64,000 nucleotides of DNA, taken from contig JAFGIN010000151.1 of NCBI GenBank assembly GCA_016929595.1, forward strand, positions 18,982 to 82,981, given 5' to 3'. The translations under genes were made by a program, and so were the position numbers. Below, piece by piece: positions 1 through 9,423 of this stretch (positions are counted from its first letter, which is position 1; each line of letters opens with the position of its first letter). The notes below the pieces were generated by a model that did no database searches, was not told the origin of the DNA, and worked only from the letters and a program-made list of their open reading frames with translations. This stretch comes from Chitinispirillaceae bacterium (GTDB lineage: Bacteria; Fibrobacterota; Chitinivibrionia; Chitinivibrionales; Chitinispirillaceae).

Positions 1-688
1 TTATGCATTTTAAATTCCTGTTTTTTTCTGAAACAATCTGTATCGCTTTTATCAAATCGTCTACTTTCTTTTCTTCAGATAATCTTCCGACAAAACCTAC
101 GGTAAAAACACCTGTGATTTTGGGTACCCTGTTTTTCTCTTTCGCTTCAGTGTATTTCTCCATGCTGAATGGTGGATAGATTATTTCTGTTCTATCATGC
201 ATCCATACCGGGCTCCATTCCTTTTTGAGATACTCTGAAGTCACAACTAACTGATCGCATTTTTTAAAAGCATATTTCAGGGCGACCTGCAGTAATCGAT
301 CCCTCATCCTTCTCAAACCAGGTGGCGCAATGTTCTTCAATGTCATTTCAGTAGCAATGACAATTGGAACTTTTGCCGATCTGGCAGTTAACGTTGCTGT
401 CAAATTTGCCCGCAATACATGTGTCTGAACAATGTGCGGCTGCAGTTTTTTTAAGCGGCTGTATAGTCCTGTTATTTTGTTGATTTCCGATCCATTTCCG
501 ACGACCTCTATCCTGCCTCCCTTTTTTATAAATCTCTCTCCAAAATCATTGCCGTTATATTCATTTACCATTGCAATTAATTCATATCGATCTTTATCCA
601 GACTATCGGCAAGAATTGACAGTATTTCAATTAATCCATTATACACATTAAATGATTTATATACATGTACAACTTTTATTCTGTTCAT
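1..688 (-). CDS. Glycosyltransferase family 4, C-terminal part cut by window edge
   Basis: The frame is open from an ATG at 688 to the window edge with no stop, so only about the first 229 residues are present. They begin MNRIKVVHVYKSFNVYNGL, typical of the N-terminal Rossmann domain of GT-B (GT4) transferases. Near the edge the segment FTVGFVGRLSEEKKVDDLI is the start of the C-terminal nucleotide-sugar-binding domain (the 'VGRL..EK..d.LI.A' motif). The start lies 4 bp after the hemB stop, so the two are probably co-transcribed. The family transfers a sugar from an NDP-sugar to a lipid-linked or growing glycan at the cytoplasmic membrane face; substrate unknown. Confidence 0.85.
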   Translation of the reverse strand, partial: MNRIKVVHVYKSFNVYNGLIEILSILADSLDKDRYELIAMVNEYNGNDFGERFIKKGGRIEVVGNGSEINKITGLYSRLKKLQPHIVQTHVLRANLTATLTARSAKVPIVIATEMTLKNIAPPGLRRMRDRLLQVALKYAFKKCDQLVVTSEYLKKEWSPVWMHDRTEIIYPPFSMEKYTEAKEKNRVPKITGVFTVGFVGRLSEEKKVDDLIKAIQIVSEKNRNLKCI

Positions 689-692
689 GGTA

Positions 693-1661
693 TCAATTTT
701 TCAAGTTCCTGGCAATTTCTTTTGCATGATACGAGATAATCATATCTGCTCCAGCCCTTTTGAATGCGGTCATTAATTCAATTTTTAAATCCCATCGCAA
801 ATCTCTGGATATATTTTCAACCATCTCGAATTCCCCACTCACATTATACACAGCCAATGGAATATTGAATTCGGATTTTGCACGATATACAATATCAAGA
901 TACATCATTGCAGGTTTAACCATTATTATATCAGCTCCTTCTTCAATATCAAGAGCTATTTCCCGCAATGCTTCATTGCCATTAGCAAAGTCCATCTGAT
1001 GGGTCTTTTTGTCTCCAAACTGTACTGAACTTCCAGTACCATATTTGAAAAAATTTGCATACAATGTTGAAGCATATTTTGCAGAATACGCCATTATTGG
1101 TATATCAGAGAATCCGCTTTCATCAAGTGATGAACGTATCGCTTTGATCTGTCCATCAAGCATAGCAGATGGAGCAACCATATCAGAACCTGCTTCCACG
1201 TGTGATAATGCAGTTTTTGAGATTAACTCAACTGATTCATCATTTACAAGGTAGTCATTTTTAATAATGCCACAGTGTCCGTGCTGAGTATATTCACAAA
1301 GGCAAACATCTGTGATAACCATAACATCATTAAAAGAGCCTTTAATTTTTCTTACAGCCTGCTGGACAATTCCATTTTCACTGTACGCTTCAGTTCCAAG
1401 AGAATCTTTCTTTTCGGGTACACCGAACAATAATATTTTATTAATTCCAGCCAGACGTAATTCCTCTATTTCCTTCTCTACTTTATCAAGTGATAAGTGA
1501 TAATTATCATTCATATTCGGTATTTCATTTCGTATTCCGTTTCCATGAACGACAAAAACAGGGTAGATAAAATTTTCAATGTTAAAGCTATTTTCACGGA
1601 CCATATTTCTGACAATCTGATTTTTTCTCAACCTTCTCATCCTAACTACCGGGTAAGCCAT
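693..1661 (-). CDS. hemB: Delta-aminolevulinic acid dehydratase (porphobilinogen synthase)
   Basis: 322 aa, the usual length. HemB condenses two 5-aminolevulinate molecules to porphobilinogen in cytosolic tetrapyrrole synthesis. The catalytic Schiff-base lysines are visible in MAYSAKYAS (about K195) and MVKPAMMYLDIV (about K249). The zinc-site cysteines are in DVCLCEYTQHGHCG (about C120, C122, C130), so this is the Zn-dependent form. It lies 20 bp after a PaaK-like ligase gene and 4 bp before a glycosyltransferase gene; no other heme gene is nearby, which is an odd setting. It may be the ordinary housekeeping copy or serve a local product; the intact active site says it is functional. Confidence 0.96.
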   Translation of the reverse strand: MAYPVVRMRRLRKNQIVRNMVRENSFNIENFIYPVFVVHGNGIRNEIPNMNDNYHLSLDKVEKEIEELRLAGINKILLFGVPEKKDSLGTEAYSENGIVQQAVRKIKGSFNDVMVITDVCLCEYTQHGHCGIIKNDYLVNDESVELISKTALSHVEAGSDMVAPSAMLDGQIKAIRSSLDESGFSDIPIMAYSAKYASTLYANFFKYGTGSSVQFGDKKTHQMDFANGNEALREIALDIEEGADIIMVKPAMMYLDIVYRAKSEFNIPLAVYNVSGEFEMVENISRDLRWDLKIELMTAFKRAGADMIISYHAKEIARNLKN

Positions 1662-1681
1662 AGCATTCTCTCCATTTCCTC

Positions 1682-3280
1682 TTATTTAATTACAAAAAAC
1701 GGTATAATTTTTCCACTTCTGGTTAAAACGGGTTCTTTCCTTTCAACTTTTATTATATTAACCTGTTCCCACATCACTGTTCCTGACTGAGTCCAGGACT
1801 CCGGGCTTGCTTTTGAATTCTTCAGATATTTAATGAATTCAGATTTTAAATGTTGTTCATCCACATCGGGGATTTTCGGACTTACCAGCAACTTTAACCT
1901 GTTAAGTCCTCCCTGCTCTTCATATTCAATGAGCTGATAATCTGTGCTTGAACCACCGAATTGTTCCGGAAGTTTCTTTTCCAGAATTTCGATAAAATCT
2001 GTATCGACAAAAGTAACACCTTCTCCAGTTAACTTTTCATAGCTCCGTATTCCTGAAAGGTGTGTTGAAAATCCTATTTTTCCAAAGTCACAGCATGTTT
2101 CTTTCTCCTCGATCAGACCATAATCACCCATTCCCACGTTCAGCAATATTTTGGGTGATTCAAACATCAGATTAGTAAAAAGAAAGGAATCAACGGACAA
2201 ATCTCTTTGAGAATCGATATAGTTGTGTTTTATTACTGCAGTTGAATCTTTGTATAAATGGCAGTGGTCACTTTGATCTCCACACTCAGGGCTATTACAC
2301 CCTGCAGCAACAACACCGGCTTCAGAAATACCATATACAGGAATTGCCTTTGCCCCGGCGTTTTCAATTTCAGCTTTCTTTTTTTCTGTCAGTGGTTCAC
2401 CTGTAACCAGAAAATATGTTCCTGCTATGTTAATATTTCTTTCCTGAGCTGCCATGCAGATACGTACCGCTGACGCTGCAAAAGTATAGATAACACATTT
2501 TGAAAATTCAGAACACATTTCAGAAGCCCATGATGCTATAATATGTGCGCTGTTGAGATCAACATATTCAGGATCTGCAATAGGTACGCCATAAAGCCTT
2601 GCAATTGAAAAAATGAGCTTCGCACCAAAAACTTTTTCCCAGTTGACTTTAACCTGTCGAGCTTTAACTTGTGAAAACCACTTTTTAGGTGGATTTCCTA
2701 TTTTGGAAAATCGTAACGATGAGTTAATTCCGGGAGCACCTGGAAACAGCGGAAACCAGTTTGCAATAGGTGCATTCATCAGGCCAAATATCGATAACAA
2801 ATATGCATCATACAAAGCCCTTTTTGATAAATACTCGAAATCGATTCTTACTCGGGTTCCGGCACTTCTACTTGCACCGCTTCTGACTTCATAGGCTTCT
2901 TTGACAAAAGGATTATCGAAATCAGATTCACGACATTTAAATTTTAATCCGTTCCGGTTAACTTCCTTCTTTCCTTTGAATTCATCTACAGTAAAGTATA
3001 TTCCCTCCAGTAGTAAACGTTTCAGCGTTTCTTCAATTCCCGAATTTTGTACCCACTTTTTTATATCCTGTGCCGTTATTCCAGCGGACTTCAACATTGA
3101 TTTATAGGGACTATGATCATTCCCGCATATCCCTTTTTCAACGATAGAAATAAAATTTGAATCTCTTGCTTTCATTCTTTCTGTCAGCTGTACACGTGCA
3201 GTCTCAAGTGCCTCAACCGGAGACATTCTGTTTTTTAAATAGCTATTGAGACCTGAAATAAATTTAATGTACTTTTTCAT
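1682..3280 (-). CDS. PaaK-like adenylate-forming enzyme
   Basis: 532 aa, resembling the phenylacetate-CoA ligase / F390-synthetase-like branch of the ANL superfamily. The phosphate-loop motif is near residue 133 (SGASRSAGT), and YGISEAG near residue 320 corresponds to the adenylate-binding motif. FKLMV-like beta-strand text and GKIIPF at the C-terminus fit the mobile domain with its catalytic lysine. A cysteine/histidine cluster follows the YGISEAG motif (CNSPECGDQSDHCH), as in metal-binding PaaK relatives. Such enzymes activate a carboxylate as AMP ester for transfer to CoA or another acceptor; the substrate here is unknown. Genes of this class are common in exopolysaccharide clusters. It is the first gene of a likely operon with hemB and a glycosyltransferase. 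Confidence 0.72.
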   Translation of the reverse strand: MKKYIKFISGLNSYLKNRMSPVEALETARVQLTERMKARDSNFISIVEKGICGNDHSPYKSMLKSAGITAQDIKKWVQNSGIEETLKRLLLEGIYFTVDEFKGKKEVNRNGLKFKCRESDFDNPFVKEAYEVRSGASRSAGTRVRIDFEYLSKRALYDAYLLSIFGLMNAPIANWFPLFPGAPGINSSLRFSKIGNPPKKWFSQVKARQVKVNWEKVFGAKLIFSIARLYGVPIADPEYVDLNSAHIIASWASEMCSEFSKCVIYTFAASAVRICMAAQERNINIAGTYFLVTGEPLTEKKKAEIENAGAKAIPVYGISEAGVVAAGCNSPECGDQSDHCHLYKDSTAVIKHNYIDSQRDLSVDSFLFTNLMFESPKILLNVGMGDYGLIEEKETCCDFGKIGFSTHLSGIRSYEKLTGEGVTFVDTDFIEILEKKLPEQFGGSSTDYQLIEYEEQGGLNRLKLLVSPKIPDVDEQHLKSEFIKYLKNSKASPESWTQSGTVMWEQVNIIKVERKEPVLTRSGKIIPFFVIK

Positions 3281-3604
3281 CGGTCAATCCGTTTTTTTCT
3301 GAATTTTAGATTGTTCTTTTTTTATAGTTCAATCCGAATTTATTATTTCGTCTTCTCCCATCAACCGAGATCAGATCAGCTTCTATATCCTTGACCATTT
3401 TTGCTGTTAATACAGGGTTTTTTACAGGTTCATCAAAATCAAATTATATGGTTTATCACTAAACAGTATGCCAATTTAATACTCACCTTTAACTACTACA
3501 AAGGGTATTCCTCTTTTATTTCCAATAATGGCTCTTCTGAGAAATTTGGGGTAGTTAAATGGCTACTCTCTGATTTTATTATGTAAATCAGCTGATTTTT
3601 TTTC
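3281..3604. other. Intergenic stretch with a possible gene remnant
   Basis: No complete gene is seen. On the minus strand a short open stretch ends with a TAA at 3306 and has an ATG at 3398. Its translation (KMVKDIEADLISVDGRRRNN) is not A/T-noise-like and could be the C-terminal end of a lost gene, but I cannot name it. The rest is A/T-rich with no clear terminator. The adjoining 3849-4138 interval upstream of the transposase remnant also shows nothing I can identify. Confidence 0.3.
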
Positions 3605-3690
3605 CTTATCCCGTAGGGATCAAATATTTATATTTATAGAAATAGTAATAATAGAAACGAAATTTTCGTCTCGGAGAGACGATATATTTA
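3605..3690. repeat. Paired palindromes, REP/RAYT-associated type
   Basis: Two short perfect palindromes lie about 45 bp apart: atcccgtagggat (3608-3620) and cgtctcggagagacg (3667-3681), joined by an A/T-rich spacer containing tttatagaaatagtaata. This layout resembles dispersed extragenic repeats that occur near IS200-like REP-associated tyrosine transposases. It starts where the homology of the neighbouring transposase fragment stops, so the repeat may have been involved in the truncation. Confidence 0.55.
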
Positions 3691-3848
3691 TTGTATAACA
3701 AGCAAAATGTGTTTTGTTTGTTATTATGAATACCGGTAATATATTTGTACAATTCATCTTTCCATTCAGGCATTATAAGAGATATCCTGTTTTCAACTGC
3801 AAAAATGAATTGGAGATAGATATCTCTGTGAATCTGTTTGCCATACAA
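3606..3848 (-). pseudogene. IS200-type / RAYT transposase remnant (Y1 family, N-terminus only)
   Basis: The segment LQFIFAVENRISLI..EWKDELYKYITGI matches the N-terminal signature of IS200/REP-associated tyrosine transposases. The usual first residues (M-A-N-x-x-T-E-I) appear from an ATG at 3844 in a different frame, so a one-base frameshift separates the first eight or so codons from the rest. Homology ends after about 45 residues, before the HUH and catalytic tyrosine motifs, where palindromic repeat DNA begins. It cannot encode an active enzyme. It marks an old mobile-element insertion between the AMP ligase and the toroid gene of the polysaccharide cluster. Confidence 0.7.
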
Positions 3849-4138
3849 TTAACCTTCTATGCATATTTTGGACAAAACCAATAATTTAAAACATGCATAA
3901 CCTTTCCTCTGGAATGGTTGAAGCTCTCTGAACAACAACGCGAATGTCACTATCAGGTAATCGTATGGTCTTTGTCAATATGATACCCTAAAATATGTTT
4001 TATATCATACGCTTGGGAACCTTCCTTTACCGGAATCTACCCACAATTTTTTCTGACGAGGCCCAATAATAATTCCGGAAAGGATAGCTACTATAATAAG
4101 AATATGAATTTAGGAAATCTGTTTTTTTTCCATATCGG

Positions 4139-5299
4139 TTAATGAGTTCTATTAATTAGCAGATAGTTATTCAATGCCTTATACATTGTCGCCTGTCCCC
4201 AGTGAAGCATTGGTGTTTTGTCTTTAACCAGCGGCAATACCCTGTAATAGAAATAGCCCTCTTTATCAAACATATTATTAATTGTCCATTCAATTGTCTT
4301 ATTTGCTACATTGAGTAATTTTTCATCATTTTCTGACAACAGGCTTAACGTATCAATAGCTTGAGAAGCACATTGTATTTCAATTGGATATGTTTTGTTG
4401 TTGTAATACTTTGGTGTTCCGTCGTTTTTGAAAAAATTTTTCACATAATATTCAGTGCCATTCTTCAGGTTTTTATTGAATTCAATATTTTTTGAATACT
4501 TTATATAGAGATGTAAACTATCAAGATTATATCCTGTATGAAAATTATCAACCCAAAGTGTACTCGGACCTTCACCATAAAACCATGAGCCATCATCTCT
4601 CTGTCGGGAGCAGCTATAGAGCATCGCATCTCCAGCGACTTTCATCATCTCTGCATCATTACAGATCGATGCTGTACGTGCCAGCATTGCAGCTCCCAGC
4701 ATATTTGAATTATGAATTGAACTTTGCGTAAATTTTACATAACTTATACACGTTCCACACTCAGTTTTTTCTCTGGGAAGATTCATTATCCAGGTACATA
4801 TATCTTTTGCAATATCTAAATATTTTTTCTCTTTTTTTGTATCATATACATCGAGTACTGCTTGTCCTATTAAACTTGTCCAAACAATAATAGGCTCATG
4901 TTTAGGTAACTTTCCGGCTCTGCTGGTGAAATCAAAATGATTTCCCCAGCAGGCATTTACATGGCCGGGAGATCTGTTTTTCAGCAACCATTCAAGGCAA
5001 CGATCTGTTTTGTCCAGGTATAATTGTTCTTTTCTTCTTTTATAATTTAACAAATAGCCCCATGCCATATACCCTCGCCCCTTTGTTGATTCAAGAGGTT
5101 TAACCCCCAGTATTGGACGAAGGTTAATCGGTGATTGTCTTACGATCTGCTGTAAAATTCTTTCTGGGTATACTTTATTAAAAGTAAGCGGCCTTAAAAA
5201 CGATGACAAACCGTCAAAGGGCTCGTAGCTTTTATACTCTTTTTTTTCAACCCATTTTTCTACAAGATCGACACACTCTTCGATTCTTTCATTCTTCAT
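4139..5299 (-). CDS. Alpha/alpha-toroid protein of the polysaccharide cluster
   Basis: About 386 aa from the ATG at 5299, which has an AGGG ribosome site eight bases upstream; a TTG at 5341 with GGAG four bases upstream would add 14 residues. The protein is helical throughout with repeating hydrophobic helix pairs and aromatic, His/Asp-rich loops (CWGNHFDFTSR, QRDDGSWFYGEGP, WVDNFHTGYNL, MLHWGQATMY). This fits a six-hairpin toroid of the terpenoid-cyclase or glycoside-hydrolase kind. There is no signal peptide, so it is likely cytosolic. It follows a GT2 gene with an 11-bp overlap, indicating one operon. Function is unassigned; it may modify a lipid-linked glycan or a polyprenyl carrier (inference). 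Confidence 0.65.
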   Translation of the reverse strand: MKNERIEECVDLVEKWVEKKEYKSYEPFDGLSSFLRPLTFNKVYPERILQQIVRQSPINLRPILGVKPLESTKGRGYMAWGYLLNYKRRKEQLYLDKTDRCLEWLLKNRSPGHVNACWGNHFDFTSRAGKLPKHEPIIVWTSLIGQAVLDVYDTKKEKKYLDIAKDICTWIMNLPREKTECGTCISYVKFTQSSIHNSNMLGAAMLARTASICNDAEMMKVAGDAMLYSCSRQRDDGSWFYGEGPSTLWVDNFHTGYNLDSLHLYIKYSKNIEFNKNLKNGTEYYVKNFFKNDGTPKYYNNKTYPIEIQCASQAIDTLSLLSENDEKLLNVANKTIEWTINNMFDKEGYFYYRVLPLVKDKTPMLHWGQATMYKALNNYLLINRTH

Positions 5300-6185
5300 A
5301 CTTTTTTCCCTGTATTCTAAATATTTTGGACAATCGATCAATCTGCTCCTTCTGGTGAAAATTTTGAAGCTCTTTTGATATCGGTTTTTTTACACCTGAA
5401 ATTGCAGCATATATGTAACCCGATAACACCATCATACCGGAGATTATATATGGCCTGGCCAACATTTGATTAATAGTTCTAAATACCTGCCATAAGAACA
5501 GATTTCCCAGATAGTAATCTTTTATCCCGTGGTTGAATCTGGCTTTTAATAATCCGGCACTACCAGTTCCCATAGGTCTAAGGTGTGTAAATTCTTTTTC
5601 GGTATAGGTTACGGTTTTCCATCCTTTCATCCTGGCTGTTGTCACTGCAATCCAGTCAATTCCGCCATGCCTGACTGGCGTATATCCACCAATATCATTG
5701 TAACATTGCATTCTGAATATCTGACATGCTCCGGAAACATGATTTAAATCGACATATTTCCCATTGTATACTCTTTTTCCATTTTCAACAAAAGGTGTTC
5801 CTGCAACACCCAGTCGTGGGATCTCCATAAATTTTATCAGCAGGTACTCCATGAAATCCGGACCAAAAACAATATCAGCATCAATATTTCCAACAACATC
5901 AATTTTTTCATCTTTTATTTTTTTAATTCCCTCATTGAAGGAATTAACTTTGGCATCGAATCTTCTTCCTGATCTGACTGGTAAATCTATCAGTGTTATC
6001 CACCTGTAATCTGACAAATACTTCCTGACTATTTCTGATGTTGCATCCGTAGAGCCATCATTAACAATAACCCACTTCAGAGGTAAAACAGTCTGGTTTA
6101 TTACCGAGCGGATGGTTTCTTCGATAAATTTTTCTTCATTGCGAGCAGGAGTAATCAAACCATAATCAAGAAACTTTTTGCTCAT
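5289..6185 (-). CDS. Glycosyltransferase family 2
   Basis: 298 aa. The N-terminus YGLITPARNEEKFIEETIRS and VIVNDGSTDATSEIV is the canonical GT-A nucleotide-binding start. GNIDADIVFGPDF carries the DxD metal-binding motif near residue 102. HGGIDWIAV is in the acceptor/catalytic region. A hydrophobic segment near residue 250 (IISGMMVLSGYIYAAISG) suggests membrane attachment through the C-terminus. The start codon overlaps the stop of the upstream GT2 gene (TAATG) and the 3' end overlaps the toroid gene, so translation is probably coupled. It probably adds one sugar to the undecaprenyl-linked repeat unit; donor and acceptor are unknown. Confidence 0.9.
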   Translation of the reverse strand: MSKKFLDYGLITPARNEEKFIEETIRSVINQTVLPLKWVIVNDGSTDATSEIVRKYLSDYRWITLIDLPVRSGRRFDAKVNSFNEGIKKIKDEKIDVVGNIDADIVFGPDFMEYLLIKFMEIPRLGVAGTPFVENGKRVYNGKYVDLNHVSGACQIFRMQCYNDIGGYTPVRHGGIDWIAVTTARMKGWKTVTYTEKEFTHLRPMGTGSAGLLKARFNHGIKDYYLGNLFLWQVFRTINQMLARPYIISGMMVLSGYIYAAISGVKKPISKELQNFHQKEQIDRLSKIFRIQGKKYEE

Positions 6186-7093
6186 TAAAGTACCTTTTTA
6201 TTTTGTTTACTTTTTATTAAAGCAATAATCCTTCCAAGATGGTGAAAAAAGCTTTCTATACATGCCATTTTTATTTTCTCATTACAGATAAGTATTGTTG
6301 GAAAAATCAATAATGTCAGAAACATTTTTAACAATGATTTTGTAATAATATATGCCTGGTATACTCCGGAACTGTTTTTCTCCAGAAATCGATGACTGTT
6401 TTGTCCTCTTTTTAAAGCTCTTTGTATATAAAATTTTCTTTTCAAGCGGCTTTCTTCAACCGGTTCATATACTATCGCCTCATTACACCAGAGGATTTTT
6501 GAATTTTTCAATTTTATGAGATTATGAAAGAAATCGACATCTTCCCCTCCTGATAAGCCGAAAACAGTATCAAACAAGCAATTACCTTTTACAATAGTTT
6601 CATGTAGCAAAAGACAGTTTCCGGTTCTTGCATTTTCGGTTTTAATTATTGTTCCGGTAGTAAATGATTTCCTTTGACATACATTTGATTCTCTTATCCA
6701 TCGTGGGCTATGCCGTGGTAATTCGGCAATAACTGGTCCCAAAGTTCCATCAGCGTGATACAACTCACAAACAGTATAATGGTTAAGTAGCCAGAAATCG
6801 TCGGGATACTCATCGTCATCAATCAGAGCTAGGTATTTTCCAGATGCAGTTTCCAGTACTTTATTTCTTGCTTTAGCAATATTTTTTTCAATAACACTAT
6901 AATAGTTTACTTCAAAGTTGCACTCTGTTATGTTTTTGACAGTATCTTCTGCACTTTTTTCCACATCGTTATCAACTACATTAACTGAATAGCTGAACCT
7001 GTTTTCAGTAGATTGAAAATTGAGTTTTTTCAACAACAATGCAAGCTTTTCAGGTCTTTTATACGTACAAATACCGATACAAATATGATCCAT
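6185..7093 (-). CDS. Glycosyltransferase family 2
   Basis: 302 aa. It starts ICIGICTYKRPEKLALLLKK, with VNVVDND and the metal-binding acidic run LALIDDDEYPDDFWL near residue 90. GLSGGEDVDFF near residue 180 supplies the ED catalytic motif typical of GT2 enzymes. The C-terminal 80 residues include a hydrophobic stretch (LLKMFLTLLIFPTILI) that may anchor it to the membrane. It directly overlaps the next GT2 gene, and a 168-bp A/T-rich gap without recognisable signals separates it from the upstream GT4 gene. Substrate cannot be read from sequence. Confidence 0.9.
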   Translation of the reverse strand: MDHICIGICTYKRPEKLALLLKKLNFQSTENRFSYSVNVVDNDVEKSAEDTVKNITECNFEVNYYSVIEKNIAKARNKVLETASGKYLALIDDDEYPDDFWLLNHYTVCELYHADGTLGPVIAELPRHSPRWIRESNVCQRKSFTTGTIIKTENARTGNCLLLHETIVKGNCLFDTVFGLSGGEDVDFFHNLIKLKNSKILWCNEAIVYEPVEESRLKRKFYIQRALKRGQNSHRFLEKNSSGVYQAYIITKSLLKMFLTLLIFPTILICNEKIKMACIESFFHHLGRIIALIKSKQNKKVL

Positions 7094-7261
7094 ATGATCT
7101 CAAACGATTAATAGTTTCTGGTACAATTTCTGATGTCTTAACAACAAAATGTAATGTAAACCAAACAAATGATGTTTGTTTTAAAAAACGCTTTCAGTAA
7201 AATTGTAAATCAATATCGTGATAAAGAAAGCTAATCTTAATCTTGAGAATTCAGAACAAGC

Positions 7262-8455
7262 TTATTTTTTTTGAGTACCTGCATAGTTTTGATTATGTAA
7301 TGAGTCTATTATATCAAGATATATATATTGTTTATTTTGCCAGTTATTCTCCTGTATATACTTTCTTGAATTTTTTACCATTTGCAGTCCGATATTGGAA
7401 TTTTTGCACAGTATTTCGATACAATCTGCCAATTTATAGTAGTTATCAGATTCAAAAAACATTATTTCTTTATCGGTGAAATAAAATTTGTGAGCAAGTG
7501 TATCAGCTGCAATTACCGGAATATCCATAATCATATATTCAAATATTTTTGTGCTCAAAGCTTCATTTGCAAAAGTCCTGCTACTCTTTGGTTCAACACC
7601 AATATCGGCTTCTCTCAGGAGTTCAGGTAATTGATGAATTGGAACTATATCATTAAAAAATATCCTCTCACCCAAATTAAGATCCACAGTCAAACCTTTC
7701 AGATATCCCTCATCGGTTCCTTTACCATATATCTTCAAATCAATATTAACAGATCTTCTTTTTAAAATATCAACTGCCCTAATTGCTGTTTCAAGTCCTT
7801 GATGCCTGCTCAGGGTTCCAGGATACACAATCGTTGTTGTAGTGTTCTGTTTTTTTTTGTATAGAGATTTATTGAATATTTTTACATCTGGATAATTTAA
7901 AACGACCGTACATTTTTTTTGATCTACAGCTCTTTTTATTAATTTTTTATACCATATATGATTCGCAACAATTACATGATCTACAAATTGTGCAGAAATT
8001 TTTTCGATTATAATCAGCATTTTGAATAAAAAAGCATTTTGCCCTACGCGAAATTTACTTGCAAACAGCTCCGGAACAATGTCATGTATGTCCAGAATAA
8101 TTTTGCTTCCCATCAGTTTTGGAAAAATCGTTGCGAATACCTCGAAGTCAGGAACAGAATGCACATGTATAATATCATATTTTTTTTTGATATTATTTAT
8201 GGTCAGTAAATACATCGAATGCAACAAAAACTTCATAAGTCTGAATAAATAAGTGAGCTTTCCCTTTTCATTAGATATTCTGCTCTGGATCTTAAAAATC
8301 TTTACTCCGTTGAGTTCAGACATTTTTTCTGAACCCTTCTGTCTCAATACAATCGCGTCAACAGTATCGCCCCTGGCTGAGAATGTTTCTGCATACCTCC
8401 TGACTCTATTATCCCCCTCATAGAAGGTATAAGCCACCATACATACGTGCATCAC
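7262..8455 (-). CDS. Glycosyltransferase family 4
   Basis: 397 aa GT-B enzyme. The N-terminal domain starts HVCMVAYTFYEGDNRVRRYA and has DIIHVHSVPDFEVFA plus KIILDIHDIVPELFA, the usual GT4 acceptor-domain text. The C-terminal donor domain contains TTIVYPGTLSRHQGLETAI and an EAL-containing motif (FANEALSTKIFEYMIMDIPVIA) with the E-x7-E-like acidic pair that binds the nucleotide sugar. No membrane helix beyond a short hydrophobic segment in the N-domain. It lies 21 bp after the deacetylase gene in the same orientation. Confidence 0.92.
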   Translation of the reverse strand: MMHVCMVAYTFYEGDNRVRRYAETFSARGDTVDAIVLRQKGSEKMSELNGVKIFKIQSRISNEKGKLTYLFRLMKFLLHSMYLLTINNIKKKYDIIHVHSVPDFEVFATIFPKLMGSKIILDIHDIVPELFASKFRVGQNAFLFKMLIIIEKISAQFVDHVIVANHIWYKKLIKRAVDQKKCTVVLNYPDVKIFNKSLYKKKQNTTTTIVYPGTLSRHQGLETAIRAVDILKRRSVNIDLKIYGKGTDEGYLKGLTVDLNLGERIFFNDIVPIHQLPELLREADIGVEPKSSRTFANEALSTKIFEYMIMDIPVIAADTLAHKFYFTDKEIMFFESDNYYKLADCIEILCKNSNIGLQMVKNSRKYIQENNWQNKQYIYLDIIDSLHNQNYAGTQKK

Positions 8456-8476
8456 TTAATCCTTTTTAAACTTTTA

Positions 8477-9397
8477 CTAATTTATCTGATATTCTTTTTT
8501 GTTTATCAATATTGCGAGTTCTTTTGGCTGTATGTTCAAGAACTTACCATTATAGTTATTACAAATGTATTCTAATAATTCGATGTAATGTCTTACCGGA
8601 TACTCTGTATAATTACATGTATTATTGAAACTCATATAATCAGGATGCGTATTCACAAGAATCATTCCGTTATTTTCAAAAATCCAGTCAACCTTTTCTT
8701 TCCATATCTTAATATCTCTTTCCTTCATCAATATGAACAGTAAAAAATCCTGCGGCAGAGTATAAGGCATTTCGACAAAAGTTCCACTTGTAAATTTCCT
8801 TTTAATCACAAATGGAAATATTGTGTTTACACCTTCTGGTTGCGGCTCAAATGGATCTGTATCAAAAGTTGAACAATCGTACGTAATATTAAGTTCACTT
8901 ATCCAGTCTAAATTGTGATACATTGCTCCCGCTCTGAAACCGCATGCATTCCACTCTCTGAGATAGGTATTAATCTTTTTTGCTCTCTGCGTGAAAATAC
9001 TGTAACTGCTGAATAGCCTCCCATCATGATTCAAATCATGTACCCCTATTTCAAAACCCATTTCGGTGAGTTTCCTTAAAATTTCCATTGAAACAGTGTA
9101 CTTTTCGGGAACAAAATTATATGAAGAACACAGATCCATGTCCTTTTCTATATTTGCAAGTTGTATACACTTACCGGAACCATTATATGACTCGACATCA
9201 TGAGTCAGAATTAAAACACATTTTTTTCCATCTGGCCATCCATTCCAGTCTTCAGGTTTATTCGCAGCAGATTTACTTATTGGCCATATACCACCAGCCT
9301 TTAATAATTTCCTCTTAACAATACCTCTTCGTATGTTTATCTGAATCGTACGCGGAATAAAAGGTTTTATAGAATAGAATAACAATTGAGAATTCAT
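8477..9397 (-). CDS. Polysaccharide deacetylase-like protein (NodB-like, CE4)
   Basis: 306 aa. The NodB-type motif 1 appears as VLILTHDVES, with Asp in place but without the classic FDDG. Motif 2 is FEIGVHDLNHDGRL, giving the H-x3/4-H metal ligands, and motif 3 is ACGFRAGAMYHNLDW with the conserved R-x-G. NTHPDYM near residue 255 supplies the late histidine. The family removes N-acetyl groups from amino sugars. There is no clear signal peptide, so it may act on a lipid-linked precursor in the cytoplasm, as fits the WbpB/D/E-like amino-sugar genes directly upstream. The variant motif 1 resembles a divergent family often seen in polysaccharide clusters. Confidence 0.75.
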   Translation of the reverse strand: MNSQLLFYSIKPFIPRTIQINIRRGIVKRKLLKAGGIWPISKSAANKPEDWNGWPDGKKCVLILTHDVESYNGSGKCIQLANIEKDMDLCSSYNFVPEKYTVSMEILRKLTEMGFEIGVHDLNHDGRLFSSYSIFTQRAKKINTYLREWNACGFRAGAMYHNLDWISELNITYDCSTFDTDPFEPQPEGVNTIFPFVIKRKFTSGTFVEMPYTLPQDFLLFILMKERDIKIWKEKVDWIFENNGMILVNTHPDYMSFNNTCNYTEYPVRHYIELLEYICNNYNGKFLNIQPKELAILINKKEYQIN

Positions 9398-9423
9398 TGT
9401 ATAATCCTGCTGATAACAAGTGA

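Noticed and set aside
432..776. Plus-strand reading frames over hemB and the first glycosyltransferase
   Set aside because: They lie antisense to genes with clear conserved motifs and have no domain similarity of their own.
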